Below, piece by piece: positions 35,278 through 43,549 of a DNA stretch of 51,875 nucleotides. The first letter of the stretch is position 1; every line of letters starts with the position of its first letter. Where the stretch lies: NCBI GenBank assembly GCA_012719125.1, contig JAAYAY010000016.1, positions 1-51,875 of the forward strand. The letters are read 5' to 3'. The position numbers and the translations under genes were made by a program. The notes beneath the pieces are model-generated. The model saw nothing but the letters and a program-made list of their open reading frames with translations, was not told where the DNA came from and searched no databases. The stretch is from Planctomycetaceae bacterium (GTDB lineage: Bacteria > Planctomycetota > Planctomycetia > Pirellulales > Thermoguttaceae).

Positions 35278-37197
35278 CTACTTCACCACCACAATCGCCT
35301 CGCTAAACTGGGGCAGGAGCCAGGCGGCGTGGCGGAGGTCGACCGGCAGAACGTAGCGGCCGGGCTTGGCGGTCGGTGGGACCTGGAAGCGGAGTGCGAT
35401 CGGGGTTTCTTGTTTGGCCGGGGCAGAGACGGTCTGCCAGTCGGTGGGCGGTTGCTGCCAACTGCTCGGCAGCACGGCGCGAGCAGCCGCCTGGCGGGCG
35501 TCGGGCGAGTGGTTGGTGACGACGACTTCCAGGGTCACGGCGTCGCCCGGTTGGACTTCCTGCTCGTAGGGGAAGGTGCGGATCCACGATTCGTCCATGC
35601 CGTAGTTGGCGTGATCCCAGGGGAAGAGATCGCCGAACAGCTTTTCACGCTCGGCCAGATTATCGCGCATGGCCTGGTACTGCTCCGCGGTGAAGTTGAA
35701 GGCGACGTCGACGTGGCAGTTGAACAGGTGGGTCGCTTTGAGTTCCTGCAAGAGGTCGAGACAGGCGTTGAAACCGACGCCGGGGCCGAGCCAGTTGCGG
35801 TTCAGGGCGCAGTAGTCGTCGATGCCGGCCGGGGTGAAGGAATCGCCCACGAACAGCAGGCGCAGACCCTGGCCCTCGACCAGCAGGCCGCCGTGGTAAA
35901 GGGTCTGGCCGGGGAGGAAGTAGGAGGTGAGGGTGAACTCGTGCCACTTCCACGACTGGCCGTGCTGAAGCGACTTGTCGATCTTGGCCACGCTGGGCGA
36001 GATGCAGGGAATTCGCCAGGCCATGGGATTGGAGATGACCTCGGCCACGTGCTCGTCGGCGTAGCAGGGGCAGCCAAAGGCTTCGAGGAACAGCGGGATC
36101 GCGGCCGTGTGGTCGTCGTGGTAGTGGGTGACCCAAAGGCCTTCGACGCCGGTGAGTCCTTCGCTCTCGATGAGCTTCTTGAGGTCGTCGATGCGGCGCT
36201 CGTGGCCGGCGTCGAGGACGAAGGCGGCCTTGTCCTCCGACACGATGACCCAGCTCGTGCCGTAGTGGCGGAGGCACTTGGGGACCTCGATCTCGGGGCC
36301 GATGGGCATGTGGCCGGGCCGGCCCTGGAAGGATTCGAAGAGCTGTGGGAAGTAGTGGCGCAGGGCGGAGATGGCGACGTAGCGGTCGTAGCAGGTTTCG
36401 AGCCGGGCGAGCAGCTTGTCGACGGCGGCCGCGGGGTCGTTCATGACGTTGCCGTGGGAGGGCACGAGTGCGTCGGCGCCGGCGGCCTCGAGGCGGCCGA
36501 GGCTCTCGATCAGGGCGTCTTGAGCGCCGAGGAAGCCGTGGTAGTCGCTGATCCGCCGGGCGCCCCGTTGGAAGCCCTTTTGCAGGCTGTAGAGTTCCCA
36601 AATCTGCCCGGCGTCGTAGATGGCGTCGCCGCAGAAGATGGTCTTACGGCCGTCGGCTTCGACCAGGTAGCTCACCGATCCGTCGGTGTGGCCGGGGGTG
36701 TCGAGGACGGTGATCCGGGCCCCCTGCCAGTCGATCGTGTCGCCCGGCTTGACGGTGGCCGCCACCGGCACCGATTCGGCGAGCATGAGGCGGTGGGGGT
36801 GGAAGTTGTAAATGTCCCAGCGGGTCTTGGGGTCGTTCCAGTAGCTTTCGACGTTGTCGAACCACGCTCGTTCCGCGTCGGGGACGACGAGTTCCGCCCC
36901 GGCTTTGACCAACCGGGCCGCGCCGCAGGCCTGGTCGCGGTGGTGGTGGGTGAAGAGGACCCGTTCGACCTTCTTGATGCCGAGGCCCGGCAGCGCGTCG
37001 GCGACGGTGCCGTCGCCGCATTCGAAGAGCAAGGCGCCGTCGCCGGAGCGGAGTATACCGACGTTGACGGTGCCCTGGTAGACATGGAGGTCCTTGGAGA
37101 GCCGGACAACTTCGGCGACGGATGCGGGACTGGCCGCGGACAGAAGGAGGAGGGCGAGAACGACGGCGGCGGTTCTTGCGTGTGTCAATCGGAACAT
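35278..37197 (-). CDS. Secreted protein with two metallo-beta-lactamase domains
   Basis: The protein has 639 residues. The ATG at 37197 is chosen because AAAGGAAAG precedes it and a signal peptide follows; upstream in-frame codons run into the palindrome. Two MBL-fold domains occur in tandem. The first (about 30-270) has THHHRDQ at 83-89, where the usual final His of HxHxDH is Gln. The second (about 300-540) has the complete THYHDDH near 355 and later GDSFTPAG. A C-terminal beta-sandwich follows (about 545-639, ending in AIVVVK). The enzyme is probably an exported hydrolase using one or two metal sites; the substrate is unknown. It is the last gene of the leftward sulfatase operon, separated from it by a large palindrome. 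Confidence 0.87.
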   Translation of the reverse strand: MFRLTHARTAAVVLALLLLSAASPASVAEVVRLSKDLHVYQGTVNVGILRSGDGALLFECGDGTVADALPGLGIKKVERVLFTHHHRDQACGAARLVKAGAELVVPDAERAWFDNVESYWNDPKTRWDIYNFHPHRLMLAESVPVAATVKPGDTIDWQGARITVLDTPGHTDGSVSYLVEADGRKTIFCGDAIYDAGQIWELYSLQKGFQRGARRISDYHGFLGAQDALIESLGRLEAAGADALVPSHGNVMNDPAAAVDKLLARLETCYDRYVAISALRHYFPQLFESFQGRPGHMPIGPEIEVPKCLRHYGTSWVIVSEDKAAFVLDAGHERRIDDLKKLIESEGLTGVEGLWVTHYHDDHTAAIPLFLEAFGCPCYADEHVAEVISNPMAWRIPCISPSVAKIDKSLQHGQSWKWHEFTLTSYFLPGQTLYHGGLLVEGQGLRLLFVGDSFTPAGIDDYCALNRNWLGPGVGFNACLDLLQELKATHLFNCHVDVAFNFTAEQYQAMRDNLAEREKLFGDLFPWDHANYGMDESWIRTFPYEQEVQPGDAVTLEVVVTNHSPDARQAAARAVLPSSWQQPPTDWQTVSAPAKQETPIALRFQVPPTAKPGRYVLPVDLRHAAWLLPQFSEAIVVVK

Positions 37198-37281
37198 GGT
37201 TCTTTCCTTTGTCGATTGAGCGGCATTTCTACTGGACATCGCCACTTCAGGGTCCTGCTGGGAATTGAAGCCTCTGTAACA

Positions 37282-37371
37282 CACTCGTTTACCCCGCTGC
37301 CGCAGGCGAGGCCGTTCACCCACAACAGGTTGCTTAACAAGCCTCGCCTGCGGCAGCGGGTTAAACGAGTG
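37282..37371. repeat. Long near-perfect palindrome (REP-like)
   Basis: Two 31-base arms (37282-37312 and 37341-37371) are complementary at 30 of 31 positions, with a 28-base loop. The arms contain CACTCGTTTA at the outer ends and CTGCCGCAGGCGAGGC toward the loop. The palindrome lies between the HzsA-related gene and the double-MBL gene on the same strand. It could end or attenuate the upstream transcript, but no U-tract follows. The composition is that of a dispersed extragenic palindrome mobilised by a REP-associated transposase. Confidence 0.75.
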
Positions 37372-37396
37372 CTCCATCGGGAGTTGCTCTTACACC

Positions 37397-39781
37397 CTAC
37401 TGCAACTCGGGCACCGGTACCGCCTCTCCGCGCTGCTGGGCCAGTTGCTCTCGCTGTGAATAGGTGCCGTAGAACGGGGCATTCGCGTCGAGCCAGAGAT
37501 ACAGCGTCCGCCGATCGGCCTCCGGCAAATCGATCTTGCGATGGGTTTCGTCGGCGAGGACGGACGAGAGGGGACTTTCGTCGGCCGGCATGCGGCCGGG
37601 AATGGTGACTGTCTGATGGATACTGCCCGCCCCCCACTCGTAGACGCGTACGAACGGCCGGAGGCTCTCATAGGAACGGGTGAACTTGTCGGCCGGCTCG
37701 CCCGTCAGGGCCAGATCGCTCTTGGCGGGGCCGGGCGTGCCGTCGTGGCAGGCGACGCAGGAGCGGTCCAGAACGGGTTGGACGAGTCGCGGGTAGTTGA
37801 TCGGCTGGGTTCCGTCGGGACCGGGCTGGAGGACCGACGGTCGCCGCTGGAGGGCCAAGGTCATTCGCCGAGGCGGCGTGGTGCCCGAGGGTTCGTGGCA
37901 GCCGACGCATCCGCGCCGCTCGCCCGGCTGGAGGTAGGTAAGCGTTCGCATGCCCTGGACGGCCCGGCCTTCGCCGTCGACGGCCTGGAAGCAGAGCGGG
38001 ATTCCGGCCGGGGCGCGGAAGTAGGCCGAGCCGTCTTCTTCGACCGGCACGGTTCCCAACAGCGATCGGGCCGACTCGGCGTTGGCGTAGCCGATGCGGG
38101 GCCGGTTGGCCATGTGGGTTTCGGATTTGGGCAGGATCTGAAAGACCCTCAGGCTGCGAACGGGCCGATCGGCGGGCATCGGCAGCACGCTCCAGTTCAC
38201 GTCGGCCAGGAAGAACTCGCCCTGGTTGCCCATGCCCGGATCGAGCACACTCGGCAGCTCGCGAGGTCCCTGCGACACGGCGAGCGGCATGGCGTTCATC
38301 GAGGAGATATCGGGATCGCGGTAGAGCAGCTCCAGGTTGCCGAATCGGTCGAAGTAATAGAGGCCGGTCTTCGAGTCGTCGAGCACGTGGGAACTCATGC
38401 CGGGCAGGGGATCGAAGCTGAAGGCGACCACAAAAAAGTCTTCAGAGAGCGGCCAGGGGCTGTGGTAGAAGCTGGTGGGCCACTGGTCGGGGGCTTCCGG
38501 GAAGGTGACTTCAGGTGTGAGGATCTCCAGCGAGCGGAAATCGTCCTCGCCCGACTGTTCGTCGAGGTGCGCCCGGGCCGGGTCGAAGAGGACGAGCGAA
38601 CCGCCCACGTCGGCATGGTGGGCGCCGGCAATGAAGGCGATGCGATTGGAGCCGGGAATGCTGCGGGGCTGATAGCAGGCGCTGACCCGCTTGGTGTAGT
38701 TGCCGAACAGGGCCAGGGGATTGCTGCCGTCGGGATTGCAGACCCAGATGCCGTGGAAGTGGGCGGCCGACCTGTCGACGTAGTCCCAGCGGCAGTAGGC
38801 GATCCGACCGTCGTTGAGCAGCGAGGGATGCCATTCGTTGGTTTCGTGATAAGAGAGGATGCGCATGTTGGAACCGTCCGGTTCCATCACGTGGAGGGTG
38901 GTGGTGGGAATCGGCTCGAAGGGATTGTCGCAGCGGCAGAAGCCTCCCCGCCGGCTCGACATGAAGACCACGGTACCGTCGGGCATGGGGCAGGGGTTGA
39001 AGTCGTCTTCGCCGCCATCGGTGAGCTGACGCAGGTTGCCGCCGGCTGCGTCGACGGCCCAGATATGGAAGCAGGCCCGGCCGGACGTGTAGTAGTTGAG
39101 TTCGGCGGGCACGTCGGCGGCATCAGGGAAACCTTGGTGGTTGCCTGTCGACGCGCGGGTCCGCTCGGCGTCGGAGAGCCCGCAGAAAGCGAAATAGATT
39201 GTCCGGCCGTCGTGCGATACGGCGAGGGTTGCGTAGCTGCCCTGGGGAAGCCGGCCGGCAACGAGATCGCGGGTTTTCAGCGAGAGCCCCGGCTCGTCGA
39301 GTACGTAGACGCCGCCGCCGTGGAGGCCGTCGTAGTTGTAGTAGTAGCCGATGTATTCGTGGAGCATCTGGCAGATGAAGCGGCGGCGTTTCATGAACGC
39401 CAGGGGCCGGCCGGCGAGGAGAGGGTTCTTGACGACGAGCCGGCGGGTGACGTCGCGAATCTCGCCGTAGAGCCGGCCGCGAGCGGCGGGATCCATGGTT
39501 TCGACGGCGCCGACTCGTCGGGCACAGCCGTCGAGTGCCCGGCGTTCGGCTTGCAGGTCGAGCGATTCGAACTGTTCCCGCATCGCGGCAAGAAGCCGCT
39601 CGGCCGAGGCCAGGGCGTCGCGAACGGCCGTGGGGTCTTCGATGGATCGTCCGCGCCGCTCCTCCTGGCGGGTCCAGTCTGCCCGGATCATGGCCCGGAA
39701 ATCCGGTTCGTCCGCCGAGACACTGGCCGCACCGGCCAGACTGCCAACCACAAAGATGAGGGCAAGACCTCCGAGTCGCAT
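37397..39781 (-). CDS. HzsA-related protein: beta-propeller with two c-type haem motifs
   Basis: The protein has 794 residues with a signal peptide (MRLGGLALIFVVGSLAGAASVSA). The N-terminal region contains FMKRRRFICQMLHEYIGYYY, a block typical of this planctomycete family. Propeller-like repeats follow (DDFNPCPMPDGTVVFMSSRR, then EWHPSLLNDGRIAYCRWDY). Two haem-binding motifs lie near residues 623 (CVGCH) and 673 (CVACH). The domain plan resembles the alpha subunit of hydrazine synthase, which also joins a propeller to two c-type haems. No beta/gamma subunit or other anammox gene is near, so hydrazine synthesis is not implied; a periplasmic redox or sugar-oxidation role is more plausible. It starts 24 bases after the GH16 gene. 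Confidence 0.8.
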   Translation of the reverse strand: MRLGGLALIFVVGSLAGAASVSADEPDFRAMIRADWTRQEERRGRSIEDPTAVRDALASAERLLAAMREQFESLDLQAERRALDGCARRVGAVETMDPAARGRLYGEIRDVTRRLVVKNPLLAGRPLAFMKRRRFICQMLHEYIGYYYNYDGLHGGGVYVLDEPGLSLKTRDLVAGRLPQGSYATLAVSHDGRTIYFAFCGLSDAERTRASTGNHQGFPDAADVPAELNYYTSGRACFHIWAVDAAGGNLRQLTDGGEDDFNPCPMPDGTVVFMSSRRGGFCRCDNPFEPIPTTTLHVMEPDGSNMRILSYHETNEWHPSLLNDGRIAYCRWDYVDRSAAHFHGIWVCNPDGSNPLALFGNYTKRVSACYQPRSIPGSNRIAFIAGAHHADVGGSLVLFDPARAHLDEQSGEDDFRSLEILTPEVTFPEAPDQWPTSFYHSPWPLSEDFFVVAFSFDPLPGMSSHVLDDSKTGLYYFDRFGNLELLYRDPDISSMNAMPLAVSQGPRELPSVLDPGMGNQGEFFLADVNWSVLPMPADRPVRSLRVFQILPKSETHMANRPRIGYANAESARSLLGTVPVEEDGSAYFRAPAGIPLCFQAVDGEGRAVQGMRTLTYLQPGERRGCVGCHEPSGTTPPRRMTLALQRRPSVLQPGPDGTQPINYPRLVQPVLDRSCVACHDGTPGPAKSDLALTGEPADKFTRSYESLRPFVRVYEWGAGSIHQTVTIPGRMPADESPLSSVLADETHRKIDLPEADRRTLYLWLDANAPFYGTYSQREQLAQQRGEAVPVPELQ

Positions 39782-39805
39782 ATTCTTCTCCGCAATGTGT
39801 TTCTG

Positions 39806-40585
39806 CTACTTATCCACCAGGTCGTAGACGCGGACGTAGTCGACGTAGAAATGGTCGGGTAGCTTTGCTTTCTTGATGTCGCCGGCCCAATTGCCGATTT
39901 CGTCGCTGAGTTTGAGGTAGAGCGGCACCTGGCAGACGCCGCCCGCCTTGGTTCGCCAAGTCTCTTTGCCGTCGACGTAGAAGACGTACTCCTCGGGCGT
40001 CCACCAGAGGGCGAAGTCGTGGTAGCCCTCCATGATGCCGGGCACCTTGAACTTGTGGGCCTCGGACCGGTGCTGCTTGCCGTAGCCGTCCCAGTGCAGC
40101 GCGTGGTTCATCTCGTCGTCGAGAGACGGCTTCTCCATGACGTCGATTTCCGTGCCGTCTCTGCCTTCATCACCGATCTTGCCGACGCTGGGGGCATACA
40201 TCCAGAAGGCCGACCAGTGGCCCTGCTCCTTCTGGAACTTGATCCGGGCGACGAAGTAGCCGAAGGCCTTTTCGTATTTGCCGCGGGTCCGCACGCAGGC
40301 GTCGAGGAACTTGTCGCCGTCTTTCAGAACACTGATGACCAGGTTGCCCTTGCCGTCGAGCGAGACTGCTTTGCGGCTCCAGAAGCCGTCGCGCCGCGGG
40401 TTCTCGGGGACTTCCCACTTGGTTTCGTCGAGCTTGGTGCCGTCGAATTCGTCGTGCCAGGTGAGCTTCCAGACTTTGCCTTGCGGGGGAGGCGGCAGTT
40501 TCTCTTCGGGATCGGCCGCGACGGCCGAGGCGGCGAGAAGGGAAGCGGAAATCAGGATACCCATGAGACATTGGATGTTTCGCAT
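39806..40585 (-). CDS. GH16 family secreted glycoside hydrolase
   Basis: The protein has 259 residues with a signal peptide (MRNIQCLMGILISASLLAASAVAA). The GH16 active-site pattern E-x-D-x-x-E is present as GTEIDVMEKP, with Glu146 the likely nucleophile, Asp148, and Glu151 the likely acid/base. The flanking strands fit (LTWHDEFDGT, GYFVARIKFQKEQGHWSAFW, YVDYVRVYDL). GH16 enzymes cleave beta-1,3 or beta-1,4 bonds in laminarin, agar, porphyran or carrageenan. Two sulfatases immediately upstream make a sulfated algal or similar glycan attractive, but that is inference. Its ATG begins one base after the stop of the upstream sulfatase, so the two are almost certainly translated from one transcript. 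Confidence 0.92.
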   Translation of the reverse strand: MRNIQCLMGILISASLLAASAVAADPEEKLPPPPQGKVWKLTWHDEFDGTKLDETKWEVPENPRRDGFWSRKAVSLDGKGNLVISVLKDGDKFLDACVRTRGKYEKAFGYFVARIKFQKEQGHWSAFWMYAPSVGKIGDEGRDGTEIDVMEKPSLDDEMNHALHWDGYGKQHRSEAHKFKVPGIMEGYHDFALWWTPEEYVFYVDGKETWRTKAGGVCQVPLYLKLSDEIGNWAGDIKKAKLPDHFYVDYVRVYDLVDK

Positions 40586-40586
40586 T

Positions 40587-41993
40587 TCAGTAGTCCTCTC
40601 CGTTCAGGCTTTTGACAACGCTCAGGAGCCAGGCCTCCAGATCGGCCTTCATTTGCTTGACCCGTTCGGGCTCTGCGCCGGCCAGATCGTTCGCCTCGGC
40701 ACGGTCGTCGGCCAGGTTGTAGAGTTCGAGTTTCAGCTTGCCCTTCTTATCGACGATGCGGTGCAGTTTCCAGTCGCCGTCGATCCAGGTGGCGTGGCCG
40801 GGGAACTCGTCTTCGGGATACGTCTGCTTGATCTGGCCGGCGTCGAGCCGCAGTTTCTCGGGATCGTCCGGCTCCGCGCCGGCCTGTTGGGAAGCGAGCA
40901 GGTCGGCCATCCACTTGGCGCTGGGTGTACTGATTCCGGGCGTGGGATGGTCCCAGAAGCCCATGCCTCGGCCGCGAGACGGCATCTTGCCTTCGATGAG
41001 CGACTTGAGGCTGATGCCGTCCAAGGGGAGTTGATTCTCGACTTTCACGCCCACGATGTCGAGGACCGTGGGATAGATGTCGGAGGAGTTGCAGCGGACG
41101 TAGGTCATGCGAGGGGCTTTGATGACGGCGGGCCATTCCATGATGGCCGGCACGAGCAGGCCGCCTTCGTAGATTTGCCCTTTATTGCCGCGGAACCCGC
41201 CACTCGAACCGACCTTGGGCAGGGCGCCGTTGTCGCTCGTGTACCAGAGGATCGTGTTGTCGCGAATTCCGAGGTTCTTGATCTCGGCGCGGAGTTTCCC
41301 GAAGGCTCGATCCATGCCGGTGATTTCGCCGAGGAAATTCTGATCTTTAGCCGGCAGGTCCGCGTAGGGCTGGCGGTCCTCGTCAAGAGCCTGATGGGGG
41401 CTGTGGGGCGACCCGAACCAGACGACGGCCAGGAAGGGCTTTTTGGCGGCCGTGGCGTCGCGGATGAAGTCGATGGCCGCGTCGACGGCCAGCATCGAGC
41501 TCTCGCCTCGCGTCTGGACGGCGACGCCTTCGCGGCTCAAGATGGCGTCGTTATCGTAGAAGTTCTCGGCGGAAAACCAGTGGTCGAATCCGCTGGCGCC
41601 GGGGTTGACGGGACTGCCTTTGCGGACGCTGCCCAGGTGCCACTTGCCGAAATGGCCCGTGGTGTAGCCGGCCGTCTTGAGGGCCTCGGCAATCGTAGTC
41701 TCTTGCGGCCGGAGGGGGTGGCCCCATTTGAAGCAACCGAAGCGGTTTGGGTGCCGACCGGTCATCACGCTGCCGCGGGTGGGCGAGCAGACGGGGGCCG
41801 CGGCATAGTGGCGATCGAATCGCAGGCATTCGGCCGCCATGCGATCGAAGTTGGGCGTCTTCAAGCGAGGATGGCCGTTGTAGGCCATGTCGCCCCAGCC
41901 CTGGTCGTCGGCCATGACGAGGACGATATTGGGCCTTTCCGCGGGCGGAGCCGCGGTCGCGCAGAGTCCGATGACGGTCAGGCAAGTGAACAT
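40587..41993 (-). CDS. Cysteine-type sulfatase
   Basis: The protein has 468 residues with a short signal peptide. Sulfatases hydrolyse sulfate esters with a formylglycine made from Cys or Ser. The maturation motif is VCSPTRGSVMTGRHP, with Cys69 as the formylglycine precursor and Arg73. Metal ligands fit Asp29-Asp30 and the SDNG segment; Lys117 and His119 occur in FGKWHLG as in active arylsulfatases. The maturation enzyme (anSME or FGE) is not in this window. No strong ribosome-binding site precedes the ATG. It lies between a second sulfatase and the GH16 gene. Confidence 0.93.
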   Translation of the reverse strand: MFTCLTVIGLCATAAPPAERPNIVLVMADDQGWGDMAYNGHPRLKTPNFDRMAAECLRFDRHYAAAPVCSPTRGSVMTGRHPNRFGCFKWGHPLRPQETTIAEALKTAGYTTGHFGKWHLGSVRKGSPVNPGASGFDHWFSAENFYDNDAILSREGVAVQTRGESSMLAVDAAIDFIRDATAAKKPFLAVVWFGSPHSPHQALDEDRQPYADLPAKDQNFLGEITGMDRAFGKLRAEIKNLGIRDNTILWYTSDNGALPKVGSSGGFRGNKGQIYEGGLLVPAIMEWPAVIKAPRMTYVRCNSSDIYPTVLDIVGVKVENQLPLDGISLKSLIEGKMPSRGRGMGFWDHPTPGISTPSAKWMADLLASQQAGAEPDDPEKLRLDAGQIKQTYPEDEFPGHATWIDGDWKLHRIVDKKGKLKLELYNLADDRAEANDLAGAEPERVKQMKADLEAWLLSVVKSLNGEDY

Positions 41994-42081
41994 GGGGGTG
42001 TCTTTCGGGGGCGTTGTCGTGGTGACGTTACACGCGTTTCAACGTTGGCTACAGGTGTGGGGGGAATCGGTCGGTCGGGTC

Positions 42082-43512
42082 TCAGAAGTCCTTGAACGGT
42101 CCGCGTGGTTCGGCTTCGTCCATGGTCTTCAGCCAGGTGTTGAAGTGTTTCTCCATTTGGGCTGCCTTCTCGGGCATCTTGCCGATCAGGTTGTTCTTCT
42201 CACTCATGTCCTTGGACAGATCGAACAAGAAGGTTCCCTGCTCGTTGCGAATCCATTTCCATTGGCCCACGCGGGCGGCCTCTTTGCTACGCCGTTTCCA
42301 GAACATGTCATTTCGGGGTGAGGCCTTTCCTTCGGCGAGCACGGGCAGCATGTCGAAGCCGTCGAGAACGACTCCCTCCGGCGGATCGACGTCGGCCAGG
42401 TTGAGCAGAGTGGGAAAGAGTTCGAGGGAAGTCAGGAACTCGTCGCTGACGGAGTTTGCGGCAATCCGTCCAGGAAACCGGGCCAGGCAACAGACGCGGA
42501 TTCCGCCCTCGAAGACCAGGCCCTTGTGTCCGCGAAGGGGGGCGTTGTCGGCGCCGCCGGAGCCGCCGTTGTCGGCGAAGAACAGGACGATCGTGTTGTC
42601 CGACAGTCCATATTGGTCCAGCAGATTGAGGACTTCGCCGATGGCGTCGTCCATGGCGGTCACGGCGCCCAGATAGTTGGTCATTCGCAGGGCTTTATTG
42701 GCGATGGTGGCCGGTTCGCCGTACCGACTGCCCTCCTGGGTTCCTTCCTGGGAGTACCATTTGGGGTACATCTTGCGCCATTTCTCCGGAGCCTGGGCTC
42801 CGCCGGTACGGATCAGCGGATCGAGATTCGAGGCTCCGTGGGGCGCGTTGAACGGCAGGTAGAGGAAGAACGGCTTGTCCTTGTTCTGCTTGATGAACCG
42901 CACGGCCTCCCGGCGGAACAGGTCGGTGCAGTAGGTTCCCTTGTCCTCCGTGGTGGGGCTGTTGTTGCGGTACATGGAGGGAACGCCGTAGCGTTCATGG
43001 GTGTAGTAGTCGATGCCCGTGTTGACGAAGCCGTAGAACTCGTCCCAGCCGCGTTGGAGCGGCAGGAACCGGCGGTGCATGCCGAGGTCCCACTTTCCGA
43101 AGATGCCCGAGTTATAGCCCGCTTTCTTGAGCATCTGCGGCAGAAGGATTTCGCGAGTATCCATGCCTCCGATGCGTTCCCAGGTGACAGAGTATTCTTC
43201 GGGCGGATACTTGTATCCGTAGTCCGGGGCCTCGTTGCGGATCATGTCGTAGAGGCCGTTTCGCTGCGGATAGCGGCCCGTCAGCCACGATCCTCGGCTC
43301 GGCGTACAGGCCGGCCAGGTGACGTAGAAGTTGGTCAAGCGTACGCCTTCCCTCGCCAAGCGGTCCAGGTTGGGCGTGATGATGTGGTCGCCCAAGACGC
43401 CCAGGTCGTTGTAACCCTGGTCGTCGGAAACAATCACGACAATGTTCGGCTTCTCAGCGGCGAAACTGAGGGAAGCTGCCAACGTCATCAGAAGTGCCAG
43501 ACTGAATCGCAT
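42082..43512 (-). CDS. Cysteine-type sulfatase with altered GKWH motif
   Basis: The protein has 476 residues with a signal peptide (MRFSLALLMTLAASLSFAA). The formylglycine motif is ACTPSRGSWLTGRYP, with Cys69 and Arg73; the metal-binding SDDQG and ADNGGSGG segments are present. The usual GKWHLG reads FGKWDLG (Lys139, Asp141), so the His that normally contacts the sulfate is Asp; His145 nearby might substitute. This may mark a distinct substrate class. It lies 88 bases before the other sulfatase and 37 bases after the aldolase gene, all on the minus strand. Confidence 0.92.
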   Translation of the reverse strand: MRFSLALLMTLAASLSFAAEKPNIVVIVSDDQGYNDLGVLGDHIITPNLDRLAREGVRLTNFYVTWPACTPSRGSWLTGRYPQRNGLYDMIRNEAPDYGYKYPPEEYSVTWERIGGMDTREILLPQMLKKAGYNSGIFGKWDLGMHRRFLPLQRGWDEFYGFVNTGIDYYTHERYGVPSMYRNNSPTTEDKGTYCTDLFRREAVRFIKQNKDKPFFLYLPFNAPHGASNLDPLIRTGGAQAPEKWRKMYPKWYSQEGTQEGSRYGEPATIANKALRMTNYLGAVTAMDDAIGEVLNLLDQYGLSDNTIVLFFADNGGSGGADNAPLRGHKGLVFEGGIRVCCLARFPGRIAANSVSDEFLTSLELFPTLLNLADVDPPEGVVLDGFDMLPVLAEGKASPRNDMFWKRRSKEAARVGQWKWIRNEQGTFLFDLSKDMSEKNNLIGKMPEKAAQMEKHFNTWLKTMDEAEPRGPFKDF

Positions 43513-43549
43513 GGCGTTCTCCGTGGTTGGTTGTTCTCTCCGGTTCGGA

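Noticed and set aside
34894-37608. A 904-codon plus-strand frame opposite the double-MBL gene
   Set aside because: It is a Val/Gly/Glu-rich shadow translation without domains; the minus strand carries a signal peptide and two MBL motifs.
37397-39781. Evidence of anammox metabolism from the HzsA-like gene
   Set aside because: No hydrazine synthase beta/gamma, hydrazine dehydrogenase or other anammox gene is present, and the neighbours are glycan enzymes.
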